From: Strigamia acuminata
Lineage: Eukaryota > Arthropoda > Chilopoda > Geophilomorpha > Linotaeniidae
DNA: 64,000 bases
Direction: 5' to 3'
NCBI GenBank assembly: GCA_949358305.1
Contig: OX442319.1
Span: forward strand, 3,038,001 to 3,102,000
Position 1 is the stretch's first letter. Every line of letters begins with the position of its first letter. The position numbers and the translations under genes were made by a program. Shown one piece after another: positions 39,631 through 50,982 of this stretch. Below the pieces are notes generated by a model. That model was not told the origin of the DNA. It worked only from the letters and a program-made list of their open reading frames with translations, and ran no database searches.

Positions 39631-42295
39631 CTAAGTCAAGAGAGCTATTTAAAACTGAATCAGCACTTCTACGACCTTTTAAAGAACAGTAGCTTGAGAA
39701 ATCAAAATTAATTTTAAAAATTTCAATGGAGCAATCCCACTGTACCATGCATCCATTTTGAAATCTCAGCAGAAAGCAACCATACAAAAAAAACAGCTGA
39801 AAATCGTGCAAAAGGAGATGCAAATAAGATCCTTAATGTCTGATAGACATACAATGTAATTATCATTTGCCTTTTTTAAATGTTTTATTTTTAGGACGAA
39901 TTTATTGAGATAAATGAACAGATCCATGCTAATCCACCGTTCTAGATCAACACCAGAAATTACCAAAAAAAATTTAAATCACTCAAGCTCAACTGCTTTC
40001 TCCATTTTTTTTTACTAACTTTTTTCTCATTTTTTAATTTTATAGATTAATAAAGCACAGATTCTCTGTACAACCATAAGGAGAAATCAGTAGAAAGTCC
40101 ACGCGAAATTCAAAGATTTTTGCCCGGCATTTTTGCATGGCATCGACCACAATTTCTGTTAAGTCCAATGCGTATTCCAAGCTTATTCAAAGAAAAGCTG
40201 ACTTAAGAGATTAATGTTCCGTTACTACAAGTACAGAAAAATGGTTGGTGTATTCAATTTAAATCGCAGCCACCAAGTAGTCCAAACCTCAACATTTTAT
40301 ATCTTGGGTTCGAGGCGAACACGAAAGCAACACGTTCGTATATTGGAAAAACCACGGCTTAGCACACCGTGTGCGGTCGTGAAGAGACGGACGAGCGTGT
40401 AAAAACGAAAAGCCACGTGTAAGCATCTTTTCGGGCGAGTTAGCACCCCGGTGTGCGCTCGTTTTTCCAGTTTAGCAGCGCGGGAGCACCGAGCAGAACT
40501 TCGTGGGATTTTGCGACGCAAATATCCCACAAATACGACGACAACTTGCCAACAAAGTGTATTTTTGACTAGTTTTAAGCCTGTCGTGAAACTGTTTAGT
40601 ATTTAAGGTTTTGTTTGGGTTCATTTAGTCTCTTCTCCGCCTTTCGTCCAGCAAAAGGTGACAATAATTACAAAATTCAATACAACTCCATCGTGAAGGA
40701 CGTTTGCCAATGCCTATGGAATGCAGTCAGGCTGTTATTTCACTAAATAGCGGCTGGTAGCACGTGGCTGCTAACTTAATATAAATAAGTTAAATTTTTG
40801 TATTATATTTTTGTACACATTCAGTCTGTCTTATAGTACCAACCAATTTCCTGACCAATGTGATGTCTGGTAATGCAGTATCAACCAATTGATGTCTATA
40901 GAATATGGTGATTGGTAAATGCTACATTCATTCAAAGAATGCAGTCTTACAATACCAATTTTTTTGGCACAATAACTAGATAAATTCAGAGTAGATGTCA
41001 TGTAATGTAAGAAAACAATTAGGATAAAGACAATACCAAAAAAAAGAATTTAGTACAAACAAATTAAACGATGGAGTTGGAACAATTCGAAAAAAAAAAT
41101 TTTGAAATTTCTGGTAAAGAAAAGAGAAAGAAATAAAAAAAAATACAAGAGGGCATGGAAAAGCATTTTTCTAAAGAATTACATTAGAACATTAATAAGT
41201 AGAAGGCCAGAGCTCTCATTAGTCCACTGGGCACAAGCAACCAGTGGTCCAGGGGCAACCACGAGGAGGTTGAGAGTTGGACTTTCTGCCCCCAATTAAC
41301 AAGGAATTAACAGAATAACTGGAACCGATTAAATAAAAATCTACGTCTATGAAGACTCAGACAAAAATCAAAGTAAATAAAAAATACCGCCGTAAACAAT
41401 TGCTCTACTTAATCATGCTAGTTCATTCACGAGCGCAGTGTCGAGCCCTAAAAGAAAAATCATTAAATACTCAGGCAACTCAATGAAAAAATGGATCTTC
41501 AGTACATTAGAAAGAGTCGTTGTGAAATATTGCGTACAAATATGTTCGGATGCTTTGAGATTGTGCAGATAAAACGCAAAAAAAAAGAGCCGACCAGCGA
41601 ACAGACTTCTTAACGACACACAGCAATGGCGGAGGCGGAAGTGTAAGTTTGCAAGATTGCATCCTGGGAACAAGACCAACTAAACTCTGAGTGAACACAT
41701 CGTTGTCTTTTCTCCCATTGGTCGAGCCAACTCACGTGTGTAGTGACAACCAACAAACAAAGCAAAAATTGTTTGACGGAATGAAAATAATATAACAATT
41801 TATCTTGCAAAAAAAATACTCCGTAATATTTTTTTGTCAAGTGCAAAACATTTAACTCACGCTAATACTTTTGACACTAAAAAAACATTTAAAAAGAATA
41901 AAACTACTTTTTTGCATGGTAGTGCACAGTCTTCCGCTAGTAGGGGAAATAAGGCTTAGCCAATGGCGCGAACTATGTTCAACTGTCTGTTTAAATTTAT
42001 ATAAAATCTGGCGCCATTTTTTGAAATAGATGGAGCGCAAGGTTAGTACTGTATTAGTATTGCTCGGTGGCGGTTTTAGCAGCTGCAGGGTTCGAGGCAG
42101 ATATGGGCAAATGCGAAGTCCGAGGTATTATATCTCAGTGGAGCTGAGAAACTTTGCAATGACATCAAAAAGTTGAAACAATTTTTCTTTATTTAAAAAA
42201 TAATTTAATGCTTGCTTCCATTTAAAAAGTAAAAGAAAAAGAAGAAATAAGAAGAATCAATTTACATACAAAAATTTTCTTTTACAATTTGTAGT

Positions 42296-45200
42296 TTAAC
42301 CGTTGTTATCTTCGAACAAATAATCTGCAATTTCATGTTTCATTTTGGCCCTTTGATTTCGTCGATAAGCTTCTTCATGCACACGCTCCGGCAACGCATA
42401 AATATCTTTCTGCAATTCAAAACTCTTTAATCCATCTCGCGTGGAAACTATTACCATTATACAGTAGAGCATTGATTATCGGAACGCCGGTTATCCGAAC
42501 AGCGGTAACCGATTTTTATCGATGTTTATCGTTTTTTTTTATCGATTTTTCATGCTTTTTACCGATTTTTAACCGTTTTTGATCGATGTTTTATGCTTTT
42601 CACCGATTTTTAACCGTTTTTGATCGCTTTTTTAACATTTTTATCCATTTTGATCGGTTTTTAATGCTTTTTTAACATTTTTATCCATTTTTAATCAGTT
42701 TTTAATGCTTTTTTAAAACATTTTTATCAATTTTTGATCGGTTTTTAATGCTTTTTAACGATTTTTAATTTTAATATGCTGTACCGTATGTATAAAACCT
42801 AATATTCGATTACGCGAACAAATCGGTTTTATGTCTCCCAGTTAGTTCGGATAATCGATGCTCTACCGTATGTCATTTAGTCTAAATGACTCTTCGAACG
42901 CAACTACTGTATTTTTAAACATACCATGTCTCTGACAACAACTCTGCACCCATAACATAAGTGAGGGATTAATTCTTCTCTAGAAACCCTACAGAATTAA
43001 ACAATTTTAATCTCGCAAACAATTCTCGCTTTTCTTTTTTTCTTCTTTACCTTCTCGGACTCCGAAGTTCCGCAACGTTATGATTGTTCGTAGCACATGC
43101 GCAAGAATTAACCTCTTGTGTGGAACAACAGTCGCCTTGATCTTCCAACTGTGCACACTTAGAAATACTCAACTTCTCCACGTCCGCCAGCACAGACTTG
43201 CCGAAATTTTGCGAAAACTCCGTCGCTTTCGCCGCGGAATCTTCTCTGCTTTGCACGTCAAAAGTCCCCTAATTTAATCACGTTATTTATTTATTTATTT
43301 AAATTATTCGATCGGCTTTTTCACCTGACAGAACACGCACAGATCTTGGCTCAAATCTTGATTGGTTCCTAGCTTTTCTCCCGTCCGGAAAACAGTGGAC
43401 ACAGTGGACGGAAAGTCCATTTGTAATCCATGCATGAATTGTTCAGAGAGGCGAGCGATCGATGCCCGATGGTCGGCCTGAAAAAATTTGTTTTTCAATA
43501 CCGTACCGCCCCGTTTAAACGCCTGGGCGTTTAATTTTTTTTTCAGCCGCTTCCCCGGCGCCAATTTGAAACCCGGCGCTAAATTGAACCCGGCACATAA
43601 CCGAAAATTCGCCGATTTTTCGCAAAAAATGGCGATTTTTCGGCAAAAATCACCCGGCGCTTATTCGGGGCAGGCGCTAATTCAGTGAACTGCCGATGAC
43701 TGCCCGGCGCTAAAACAGGGCCGGCGCTTTATTGAACCCGGGCGTTTAAACGGGGCGGTACGGTAAATTGGTTTAGTTGTGGAAAGAATAATGACCTTGG
43801 TCGCTAAAGTGGGAATGCAAATGCTTTTGATTGCATGAATGGTGTTGTAGATGGCGATTTCTTTGGTGACGAATTCACGCAACGGTCGCAATACGGTAAT
43901 TTGGCTGCCCCAGTTGTGGGAGAAACCCGTGTCTTCCGTGAGTTGGGCACCTCTTCCTTGGGCGATGTCGGATAAGAGTCGCACGGACAAGCGGGTGCCG
44001 GAATCGCCGAGGAAAACTTTGGTGGATTCGAGTTTTTCGGCAATTTTGCAGATGAGTTGGTGGCGCAGCCGAAGTAGGAGATCTTCTTTAGCCGTCAGAG
44101 ATGTTACGGAGGAAAATAAATCTTTGAGGCGTTTTTCAAGCGTTTCGTCTGTGGGTAATTTTTTAAGCGGTTCGCCGTTACTCATCAAGTATGTCGCTAC
44201 TTGGGAATGCGCATCGTCGACTTTGTAGATCTAAAAATTAAAAATTTAGTTTGATAAAAATTTAATTTGGGGTAAATTAAAATGGTTCACAAATAAAAAT
44301 AAAGAGAATTTGTCAAAAATATCTTAAAATTTGTACAATTTCTTAAATTTCAGTTAAAATTTGTAAAATTTCTTAAATTTTAGTTAAAATTTGTAAAATT
44401 TCTTAAAATTACCTTAAAATTTGTAAAATTTCGAAAATTTACCTTAAAATTTGTAAAATTTCTTAAATTTATCTTGAAATTTGTAAAATTTGTAAAATTT
44501 GTAAAATTTGTAAAATTTGTATAATTTGTACAATTTGTAAAATTTGTACAATTTGTACAATTTGTACAATTTGTAAAATTTGTACAATTTGTAAAATTTG
44601 TAAAATTTCTTAAATTTACCTTAAAATTTGTAAAATTAGTAAAATTTGTAAAATTTGTAAAATTTGTAAAATTTGTAAAATTTGTAAAATTTGTAAAATT
44701 TGTAAAATTTGTAAAATTTGTATAATTTGTACAATTTGTAAAATTTGTAAAATTTCTTAAATTTACCTTAAAATTTGTAAAATTTGTAAAATTTGTAAAA
44801 TTTGTACAATTTGTACAATTTGTAAAATTTGTAAAATTTGTAAAATTTGTAAAATTTGTAAAATTTGTAAAATTTGTAAAATTTGTATAATTTGTAAAAT
44901 TTTTACAATTTGTAAAATTTGTAAAATTTGTACAATTTGTAAAATTTATAAAATTTGTAAAATTTATAAAATTTGTAAAATTTGTAAAATTTATAAAATT
45001 TGTAAAATTTATAAAATTTGTAAAATTTATAAAATTTGTAAAATTTATAAAATTTGTAAAATTTATAAAATTTGTAAAATTTATAAAATTTGTAAAATTT
45101 CTTAAATTTACCTTAAAATTTGTAAAATCTCTTAAATTTACCTTAAATTTGTCAAAAAATTTTAAAATTTGTCAAAAAATTTTAAAATTTGTCAAAAAAT

Positions 45201-46385
45201 TTTAAAATTGTGACAAATTTTTAAAATTTGTCAAAAATTTTTAAAATTTGTCAAAATATTTTTAAAATTTGTCAAAATTTTTTTAAATTTGTCAAATTTT
45301 TTCAAAACATTTTCAAAAGTAATTTATACCATTTCGAGAGTGGTGTAACAAATAGGAAATCCATAACTCGATGCTAGTTCCACCGCACAACGACAAATGC
45401 TCAGCCTCTCTTCTTGCGACTGCTCCAGCACTACCCCTTCTACATAAAAACAAGCGTAAAAAATTTAATAAAAACATTTTCCAACACCGCAATCCCTCGA
45501 TTAGCGAAGAATTAACGACCCACAAAAAATAAAAACACCGATAAAATTGTACATTTTTTGGTTCGCTTCGGTTTCAGTATTTCTAAATTAAATTTCCTCC
45601 GAACGTAGAAAATTGAAACAAATCTTAATTCACTTCAGTTTCAAATGGCGCATTCATAGAGCCATCTTCAGCTTGCAGTTAAACGTGTATTCTTGTTTTA
45701 ATGTCGCGCAAAACAGACTAAATCAGTTGCCATTAATCGAGTTAGATTGAGACAAGCAGTTCAAATGTTGTTTAAAATGCTGTTTAGTCTAAATTACTTT
45801 ATAAATGCGCCTACTTTCGCATAAACCGAGCCGAACCAAACCTAACACAACTTTAATCGGCAACATTTACCGTCTATGTACAAAACCACTGTTGTATACT
45901 TTAACTTTTTTTTGTTATCATCTTCCATAGCCTGAAATTGAAATGAAAAAAAATTAAAAAAAATAAAAATAAAAATAAAAATCCATTTTACATCTTTGAT
46001 GAGATGTAACATGCAGGATGACGCTTGGCCGCCAGAGTGAGCCACGAGGACCAAGTCGCCATTTTTCATTAACTTGGATTTTCCAAGCGAAGAACGAAAT
46101 TTATGAACGAAATAAGGCACGAAACAGCTCCTGGAATGGCAATTTCAATTAATTTCACTCGCAATTCAATTCCACGCTCACGTACTTGCAGTAAACGTCA
46201 TTCACTCTCAAAACGACGATTCCTTTTTCAATTCCACACTTCTTGCACACATGATCGAGCCTGCAATAAATAGATGCAATCGGTGGGATCGATGTATTTC
46301 GTTTACGGGCGACATATACTTACAGAGTTGGTGCAGGCGGTGTCTTTTCCATTTCAGAAAGCTCATCAGATTGGACATTACACAT
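42296..46385 (-). CDS. Ctu2: Cytoplasmic tRNA 2-thiolation protein 2 (CTU2/NCS2), 10 exons, complete
   Basis: Partner of CTU1 in 2-thiolation of wobble U34 of tRNA-Lys, -Glu and -Gln, with sulfur from the URM1 pathway, in the cytosol. Exons (about): 46385-46324, 46260-46186, 46130-45992, 45931-45871, 45439-45330, 44230-43796, 43477-43325, 43268-43051, 42988-42925, 42424-42296. They join in phase with GT-AG introns to 482 codons including the stop. Family signs: CKKCG near the N-terminus, HKFRSSLGK then a degenerate PP-loop (AHSGGQASS), GRGAQLTEDTGF, LRPLREF, DFPSTVSTVFRTGEKL, a CVFCQ zinc pair, CYGCR, and an EIADYLFED C-terminus. The last acceptor (ATTAAAG|AGT) is weak and least certain. Introns carry two MITEs and a minisatellite. 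It is head-to-head with an elongin C-like gene 348 bp away. Confidence 0.93.
42462..42868. mobile_element. Pogo/Tigger-like MITE in Ctu2 intron 9
   Basis: Inverted ends CAGTAGAGCATTGATTATC and, reversed, CGGTAGAGCATCGATTATCC are flanked by TA on both sides (42460-42461 and 42869-42870). The CGATTATCCGAA-type terminus is characteristic of pogo/Tigger elements. The 407-bp interior is T-rich with degenerate 30-40-bp repeats containing ACCGATTTTTAACCG and no ORF. Confidence 0.85.
43501..43763. mobile_element. GC-rich MITE in Ctu2 intron 6
   Basis: A 263-bp element has inverted ends CCGTACCGCCCCGTTTAAAC (over 20 bp perfect) and TA on both sides (43499-43500 and 43764-43765). Its interior repeats CCGGCGCTAAATTGAACCC-like segments and has no ORF. 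It sits wholly in an intron. Confidence 0.88.
44310..45300. repeat. AAAATTTGT minisatellite in Ctu2 intron 5
   Basis: A 9-bp unit (AAAATTTGT) is repeated for about 800 bp with point variants. Part of it alternates with AAAATTTAT, giving an 18-bp higher-order unit (about 44940-45095). The tract then changes into a 19-20-bp unit with AATTTGTCAAAAA to about 45300. It fills most of the 1.1-kb intron. Confidence 0.93.
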
Positions 46386-46733
46386 TATTTCTAATTATGC
46401 TTGTAAATATGAACAATAAACAAGAACAGTAAATTTTAAATCAACACTAATCAATCGGCACGTGGATTCTTGTTGAACCACCGTTGACTAAATAAGTTGA
46501 CTTTGACGTCAACAATTCTCTCATTTATCTTACGAGTTCGAGATATTCTGACGACATACGTTCTCGAACGTTGTAATGGTTTGTTACCTATTTCGCCACT
46601 TGATCGCGCCAGTGTTACAACCCGCGCCAAGTTCAAACGTATTCGCTACGCAAGATAAATGGTATTTAAGCGAATTTTCTGAAGGATTTAGTTAGTTACT
46701 ACTTTGCGAAGACAGTTTTAGGTTATTATAGGT
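46386..46733. promoter_or_regulatory. Shared intergenic region of Ctu2 (-) and elongin C-like (+)
   Basis: The two start codons face away from each other across 348 bp, so both promoters must lie here. A TATTTAAG sequence near 46662-46669 could be a TATA-like element for the + strand gene; nothing else is clear. Confidence 0.5.
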
Positions 46734-47087
46734 ATGGCACGTTTGGAAAATGCGAGAATTTACGAAAACTGCGATTGCGAAGAACCAGGTGCGATTTGTG
46801 TGAAATTGATCGCTTCGGATGGAAAGGAATTTATAATATTACGCGAACACGCAATTTTGTCCCGTACCATTAGGAACATGCTTACTAGAGCGGGAGGTCA
46901 GTTGGTTGAAAATGACATTAATGTAGTGTCGTTTTCTCAAATGTCCAGTCCCGTGCTGGATCATATTTGCAAATTTTTGTCTTTCAAAGCCCAATACACG
47001 GGCAGCGTTGAAGAGATCCCTGATTTTCGCATACCGGAAGACATTTGTCTCGAATTGCTGGTGGCAGCTGATTTCTTGGAATTATAA
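46734..47087 (+). CDS. EloC: Elongin C-like protein, single exon (117 aa)
   Basis: Elongin C is a small Skp1/BTB-fold adaptor that joins elongin B and BC-box proteins to cullin-RING ligases and to the elongin A complex. The frame has the family length and signature: VKLIASDGKEFIILREHA, SRTIRNML, a mid-region ending SSPVLDHICKFLSFKAQYT, EIPDFRIPEDICLELLVAADFLEL at the C-terminus. Differences from the highly conserved canonical protein are many for this family, and there is no intron, so this may be a diverged paralogue or an old retrocopy rather than the main gene. The frame is intact and the C-terminal hydrophobic helix is kept. Confidence 0.9.
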   Translation: MARLENARIYENCDCEEPGAICVKLIASDGKEFIILREHAILSRTIRNMLTRAGGQLVENDINVVSFSQMSSPVLDHICKFLSFKAQYTGSVEEIPDFRIPEDICLELLVAADFLEL

Positions 47088-47151
47088 CGTTTTTTATTGT
47101 GTAACAAAATTCTAACTCAATTAATGATTGTAGGAAATAATGTTTTTGGTC

Positions 47152-48716
47152 TTATTCATACATAAATTGCATGTCAGAACTGCTAAAATGCTTTTTTAAA
47201 TAGTCGTCAATTTTCTTGTTCATTTCTTCATTTAAATGGTTTCTCCAGTCTCCAACTTTGCCTAACACATAAAAAAATAAAATCATTATACAGTAATTTG
47301 AATTTGAAAATTGATTTAAAACCTTTTCTGAAAAAGATTGAATTGTAATCCGACTTGCTTTCTTTCTGGTCCATTTGAAAGTTTTTCTTCATAGAATCGA
47401 ACGAGCAGAATTCGGCAATTTTAATGATATTTTTCTGTGATAAATTTTTGCCCATAAACTTTGCAGTCCTTTCAACTACTTTGGGCAAATTCTAAAAATA
47501 AAAAGCACTGCTATGTGTAAAAAGGTGCTAAAGCATAAATACACACACCTTTTCAAAATTCACAACACCTAAAATGGCGCTCAATATACCTGAATCATTT
47601 CTTCATATGCCACCAACATAATATTTTCATCATTTCTTCTTTCCCAAAATTCTGACATGAATTTCCAAAACGGACTGTACAAAACTAGTATAATATTTGC
47701 AACAATTACAGTTTACAGGCCACCGTTCGTCTCAGATCATCTCCAAAATTTGACGCTAGGGGAGTCAAGGGTGGGGAATCGGAAGCGGAAATCAGCTGAT
47801 TAACGACCAGTTATACTACTTTTCATTCTTTAAATGCCCCCCTGAATATGTATTTCAGTGGAAAATGTATCATGTTTGCATATTGTAACAAAAATAGAAA
47901 TGTTATTTCAGTTCGTGTTTGTGGGGAAACTAACCTCGATCGTTGACAAAATAGTCGACAAATGTTGCCAAGTCACCGTTAAATCCTATGACGTTTTCCG
48001 ACTTACTAAAATGGTAGTATGAAATAAGTGTGTCTTTTGGGTTTCGGACTGGACAGATAATCTGAAAAAATTTATTTTGATTATACCACTGAATGATAAA
48101 CGTGGAGGTGCATCAAAAAATTAAATTTTCTGTATTTTTAAGCCTAAAATCCATAGATAAACGTCAGAAAAATGATATATGGTACTCACAATTAATTATC
48201 CAAAAAATGAAATTGTTTTAAGTTTTAAACTTAAAACTTGACCGTACTGTTTTTCATTCCAAATTACCTTGCATTTTTTGTCTATAATCGATTGTGGTAA
48301 CATTGAATAACCGTAATGGAATTTTAGAAATCGAGGTGAAGGCATCGTTGAAACGTCAACACGATTCGGTATTAATTCCATATACGGACAACGAGTCATC
48401 ATTGGAATGGTTTTTGCACCTTCGAAATCTAAGTTACTACCAATTAAGTATACAATTTCTTGCATCCATGTGGTGCCTGTCGAAATAACTCATAAAATAA
48501 ATAAATAAATAAATAAATAAACAAATAAACAAATAAACGACCTGTCTTTGGAAAAGAAACGACAAAAACATCGTCATCTCTTGCTTCAAACTTCTCCAGA
48601 CATTTTGCAGCGGTGGGTCCGCCAAAGAGATCGGTTAAACAGTAGCCATTTTCTGACAGAAAGAATTCTTTGTCGCCGTACACTGAAACTGGACCAATCG
48701 ATTGGAAGTTTTTCAT
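47152..48716 (-). CDS. Cytosolic sulfotransferase (SULT1-type), 6 exons, 294 aa
   Basis: It transfers sulfonate from PAPS to hydroxyl groups of small molecules. Exons (about): 48716-48542, 48476-48268, 48061-47935, 47684-47590, 47491-47323, 47261-47152, all with GT-AG introns and matching phases. The 5'-phosphosulfate loop FPKTGTTW is split by intron 1. The catalytic histidine is in PRFLKFHYGY. The 3'-phosphate motif RNPKDTLISYYHF and SPFW follow, and the C-terminal RKGKVGDW PAPS/dimer motif is split by intron 5. Length is typical of the family (about 295). Substrate cannot be inferred. It converges with the elongin C-like gene, 64 bp between stops. Confidence 0.94.
48495..48540. repeat. (AAAT)n/(AAAC)n microsatellite in sulfotransferase intron 1
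   Basis: About six AAAT units are followed by AAAC-containing units, directly beside the donor site of intron 1. Confidence 0.85.
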
Positions 48717-50051
48717 ATTGCTTTCAAGTTAGATGGGAAAAGGTGTGTGCTTCTGTAATCAGTGAGGTCTGAGGTTTTTCACTGTTGGCGAAGTGTCTTC
48801 GGTTATAGGCAGCTTATCACATACCATACTTATCTAAGCTAGATTTAAATGCAGATAAGCCTAGCTAGAATTCCTCATCAACTTGCTATGGTCATTTGTC
48901 AAGATTGTCAATCTTTTATTTTTCTATGGCTTCTATTGTCATCAAATTTTACTTGGCAATAAATTAATAATTAATAAACACGTGACAGATTAATAAAATA
49001 AGATGTACGCAGATCCGAAACAAATCTAACGCTTTTATTTATTTCAAACCAGTTAACAAATTTGAAGTCACAATTTAATTTTTATTTAGAGAAATACAAA
49101 AATAATCGTCTTCAACACTACCAATTATAGCAAATTGTAGCGCAAAATGCATCGGGTTGCTTTTGCGGTTGGGCTTCCCTACAAAGCAACGTGTTTGTAG
49201 TTCTAGGTTAAATCTTGGACGAACACTAGTGTTCGTCCAAGGTTAAATCCTAAACCTAACGTTTTTTATTAAAGGCTTTTATTTAACTTACTTTGAACGT
49301 TTGTGTGTGTGTTTCAACTTCCGGTTTGCCTAATTTTGGGTGTTTTTTCCAAAAATCAATTCAGCATAACAAAAAATTAAATTTTGGCCGACGTCAAGCC
49401 CTAGAACAGGTCATTCCACACATTATAATAAAAGAAAAGAAAAAAAAGACTCATTTTTAAGCCCTGTGGACTGGAAGTACGAATGCTGAAAACTCTGATT
49501 TACGGCAAACTGTAAGCGGGGCGCCACCTGGCGGAACCCGTGTTTTTTAATGGCTGCCAAAATGTTCGCCCGATACGAATTTTGATGTTTTCGGTACTAA
49601 AAAGGGATTTAAAAATTCTGAAACCAGTCTCATTCGATTGGAAATTGCATTCTGCACGAGCCTGTATATTTTTTCTTTTGATTCGGTAAAGGAAAAGTAC
49701 GTTTTTTTACGATTGTAGCCAGCGACCGCATGGCAAATTTAGTGGGAAATTTGAATTCGACCATAAAAAAACCAAAAATATGAAAAATGAACCGATTAGA
49801 ATATTTAAAATGTTTTCTGTGCAGAATTTGCCGCTCTTTCAAAGGGTGCCAACAATTTTTTGATCTAAACTTTAGTTTTTTTTTATTTGCTAAAAAACGA
49901 TCTGTCAATTGCCAAATTTTTATTCTGGATTCCAATTTTGCAGGGATACAGCATAAAAGCCTTTTTCAAAAACGTAGTTTTTTTGTTTTACTTGTTCCTT
50001 TCACCTTCGTCAGACCGATTTCCATTTCCAATCGGAAGTTTCAAATAACTT
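48717..50051. other. Intergenic region
   Basis: No gene is supported. It contains a perfect 28-bp palindrome at 49214-49241. A segment near 49480-49700 with an irregular mix of GC-rich and T-rich stretches could be transposon debris. Confidence 0.6.
49214..49241. repeat. Perfect 28-bp palindrome
   Basis: Half-site CTTGGACGAACACT is followed directly by its reverse complement with no spacer. GTTAAAT lies on both sides in the same orientation. Confidence 0.9.
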
Positions 50052-50337
50052 GGTCGCCAGTCGGATTGATGGCGCCCACGTCTAGGATGAGTAGGAAACG
50101 ATCCGCATCCAACATCCAATAGGAGAACGGATACTAATCCATTTGTCATGTATAAACGATGAATTTAGAATTGATGAAACACTTTAAATTTCAGGCGACC
50201 TGGATTGTTTAACTTTTAATTTATATCTGATTTTCTGATCATGTCTTTAGCCGATGAATTATTAGCCGATTTGGAATTCGACGGACAACAAAATCGTGTT
50301 GAAGATGTTCCTGTGAATGTTGACGTCGATTCAATTC
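50052..50337 (+). repeat. Duplicated PRP31-type promoter and N-terminal segment, copy 1
   Basis: It is nearly identical to 51363-51646: about 190 bp upstream of the ATG plus the first 32 codons or so. Similarity stops inside the coding sequence right after the codons for DSIP. Confidence 0.9.
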
Positions 50338-50759
50338 CCCGACAAAATAGAGATGAAGCACGATATGATTTTACGAAGATGAAGGGATCAACGCTTTTAT
50401 CCCAGGGTATGAATGATACAATGGGAATAACTTACAGACCCAAAACGCAAGAAACCAGACAAACTTATGACGTCGTTTTAAGAGTAATTCAGGAAGCTCT
50501 GGGTGATCAGGTAAGATATTTTTAGTTAATTGTATTGATGTTGTTGGTTAACATTTGCGTTTTATTTTAGCCGAGAGACGTTTTATGCGGTGCTGCGGAC
50601 GAAGTTCTTGCCGTTTTAAAAAATGAGCGCTTGAATGAGAGAGAGCGTAAAGCAGAGATCGAAGCGTTTATAGATAATTTAACTGATGAAAGATTTGAAC
50701 TTCTGGTTAATCTCAGCAAGAAGATTTACGATTATGGTGTCGATGAGAATTCCGAATGA
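50241..50759 (+). CDS. Chimera of PRP31 N-terminus and BRR2/SNRNP200 N-terminal segment; join(50241..50510, 50571..50759), 152 aa
   Basis: Residues 1-32 ([15 protein letters not shown] and on) are the PRP31 N-terminus also present at 51548. From residue 33 the protein matches the N-terminal part of BRR2/SNRNP200: [41 protein letters not shown], then after a 60-bp intron (GTAAG...TTTTAG, phase 0) [19 protein letters not shown] and a [12 protein letters not shown] end. PRP31 and BRR2 both belong to the U4/U6.U5 tri-snRNP. The BRR2 piece covers only the N-terminal plug region, with no helicase domain. Frame and splice sites are intact and AATAAA lies at 50853. Whether it is expressed is unknown; it could be a young chimeric gene or a fragment that stayed open by chance. 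Confidence 0.85.
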
Positions 50760-50982
50760 TTTCCGATTATGGCGTCGATGAGAAGTCCGAATTGGCCGAT
50801 GAATAACTCATATTTAATGTTTTTTTTTTATTGATGCGTATTGGTATGTGGCAATAAACATGCTTGCAAATCCAAGTGCACGTGTACACAATGCAATGTA
50901 TCCAATTCAATATCACTTCACTTTATGCAAAGATTTCTCGGATAGATGTAATTCCATTTTATTTTTAATAATAATAACTCAC

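Larger units (their letters stand above)
37596..42295. other. Intergenic region
   Basis: AT-rich DNA without a supported gene. It contains a hexanucleotide microsatellite (38567-38606) and an 87-bp direct repeat (38813-38899 and 39544-39630). A GC-richer stretch at about 40300-40700 has the look of a promoter or LTR-like remnant, but I cannot assign it. Confidence 0.6.

Noticed and set aside
40206-40570. GC-richer stretch resembling an LTR or promoter
   Set aside because: No matching second copy, TG...CA ends or target duplication were found, so it is only mentioned as unassigned.
43501-43763. Ctu2 disrupted by a MITE
   Set aside because: The element lies wholly between a good donor (43795) and a good acceptor (43478), and the flanking exons join in phase, so the gene is intact.
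44310-45300. CRISPR-like regular repeats
   Set aside because: The 9-bp units run head to tail without unique spacers; this is a minisatellite in a eukaryotic intron.
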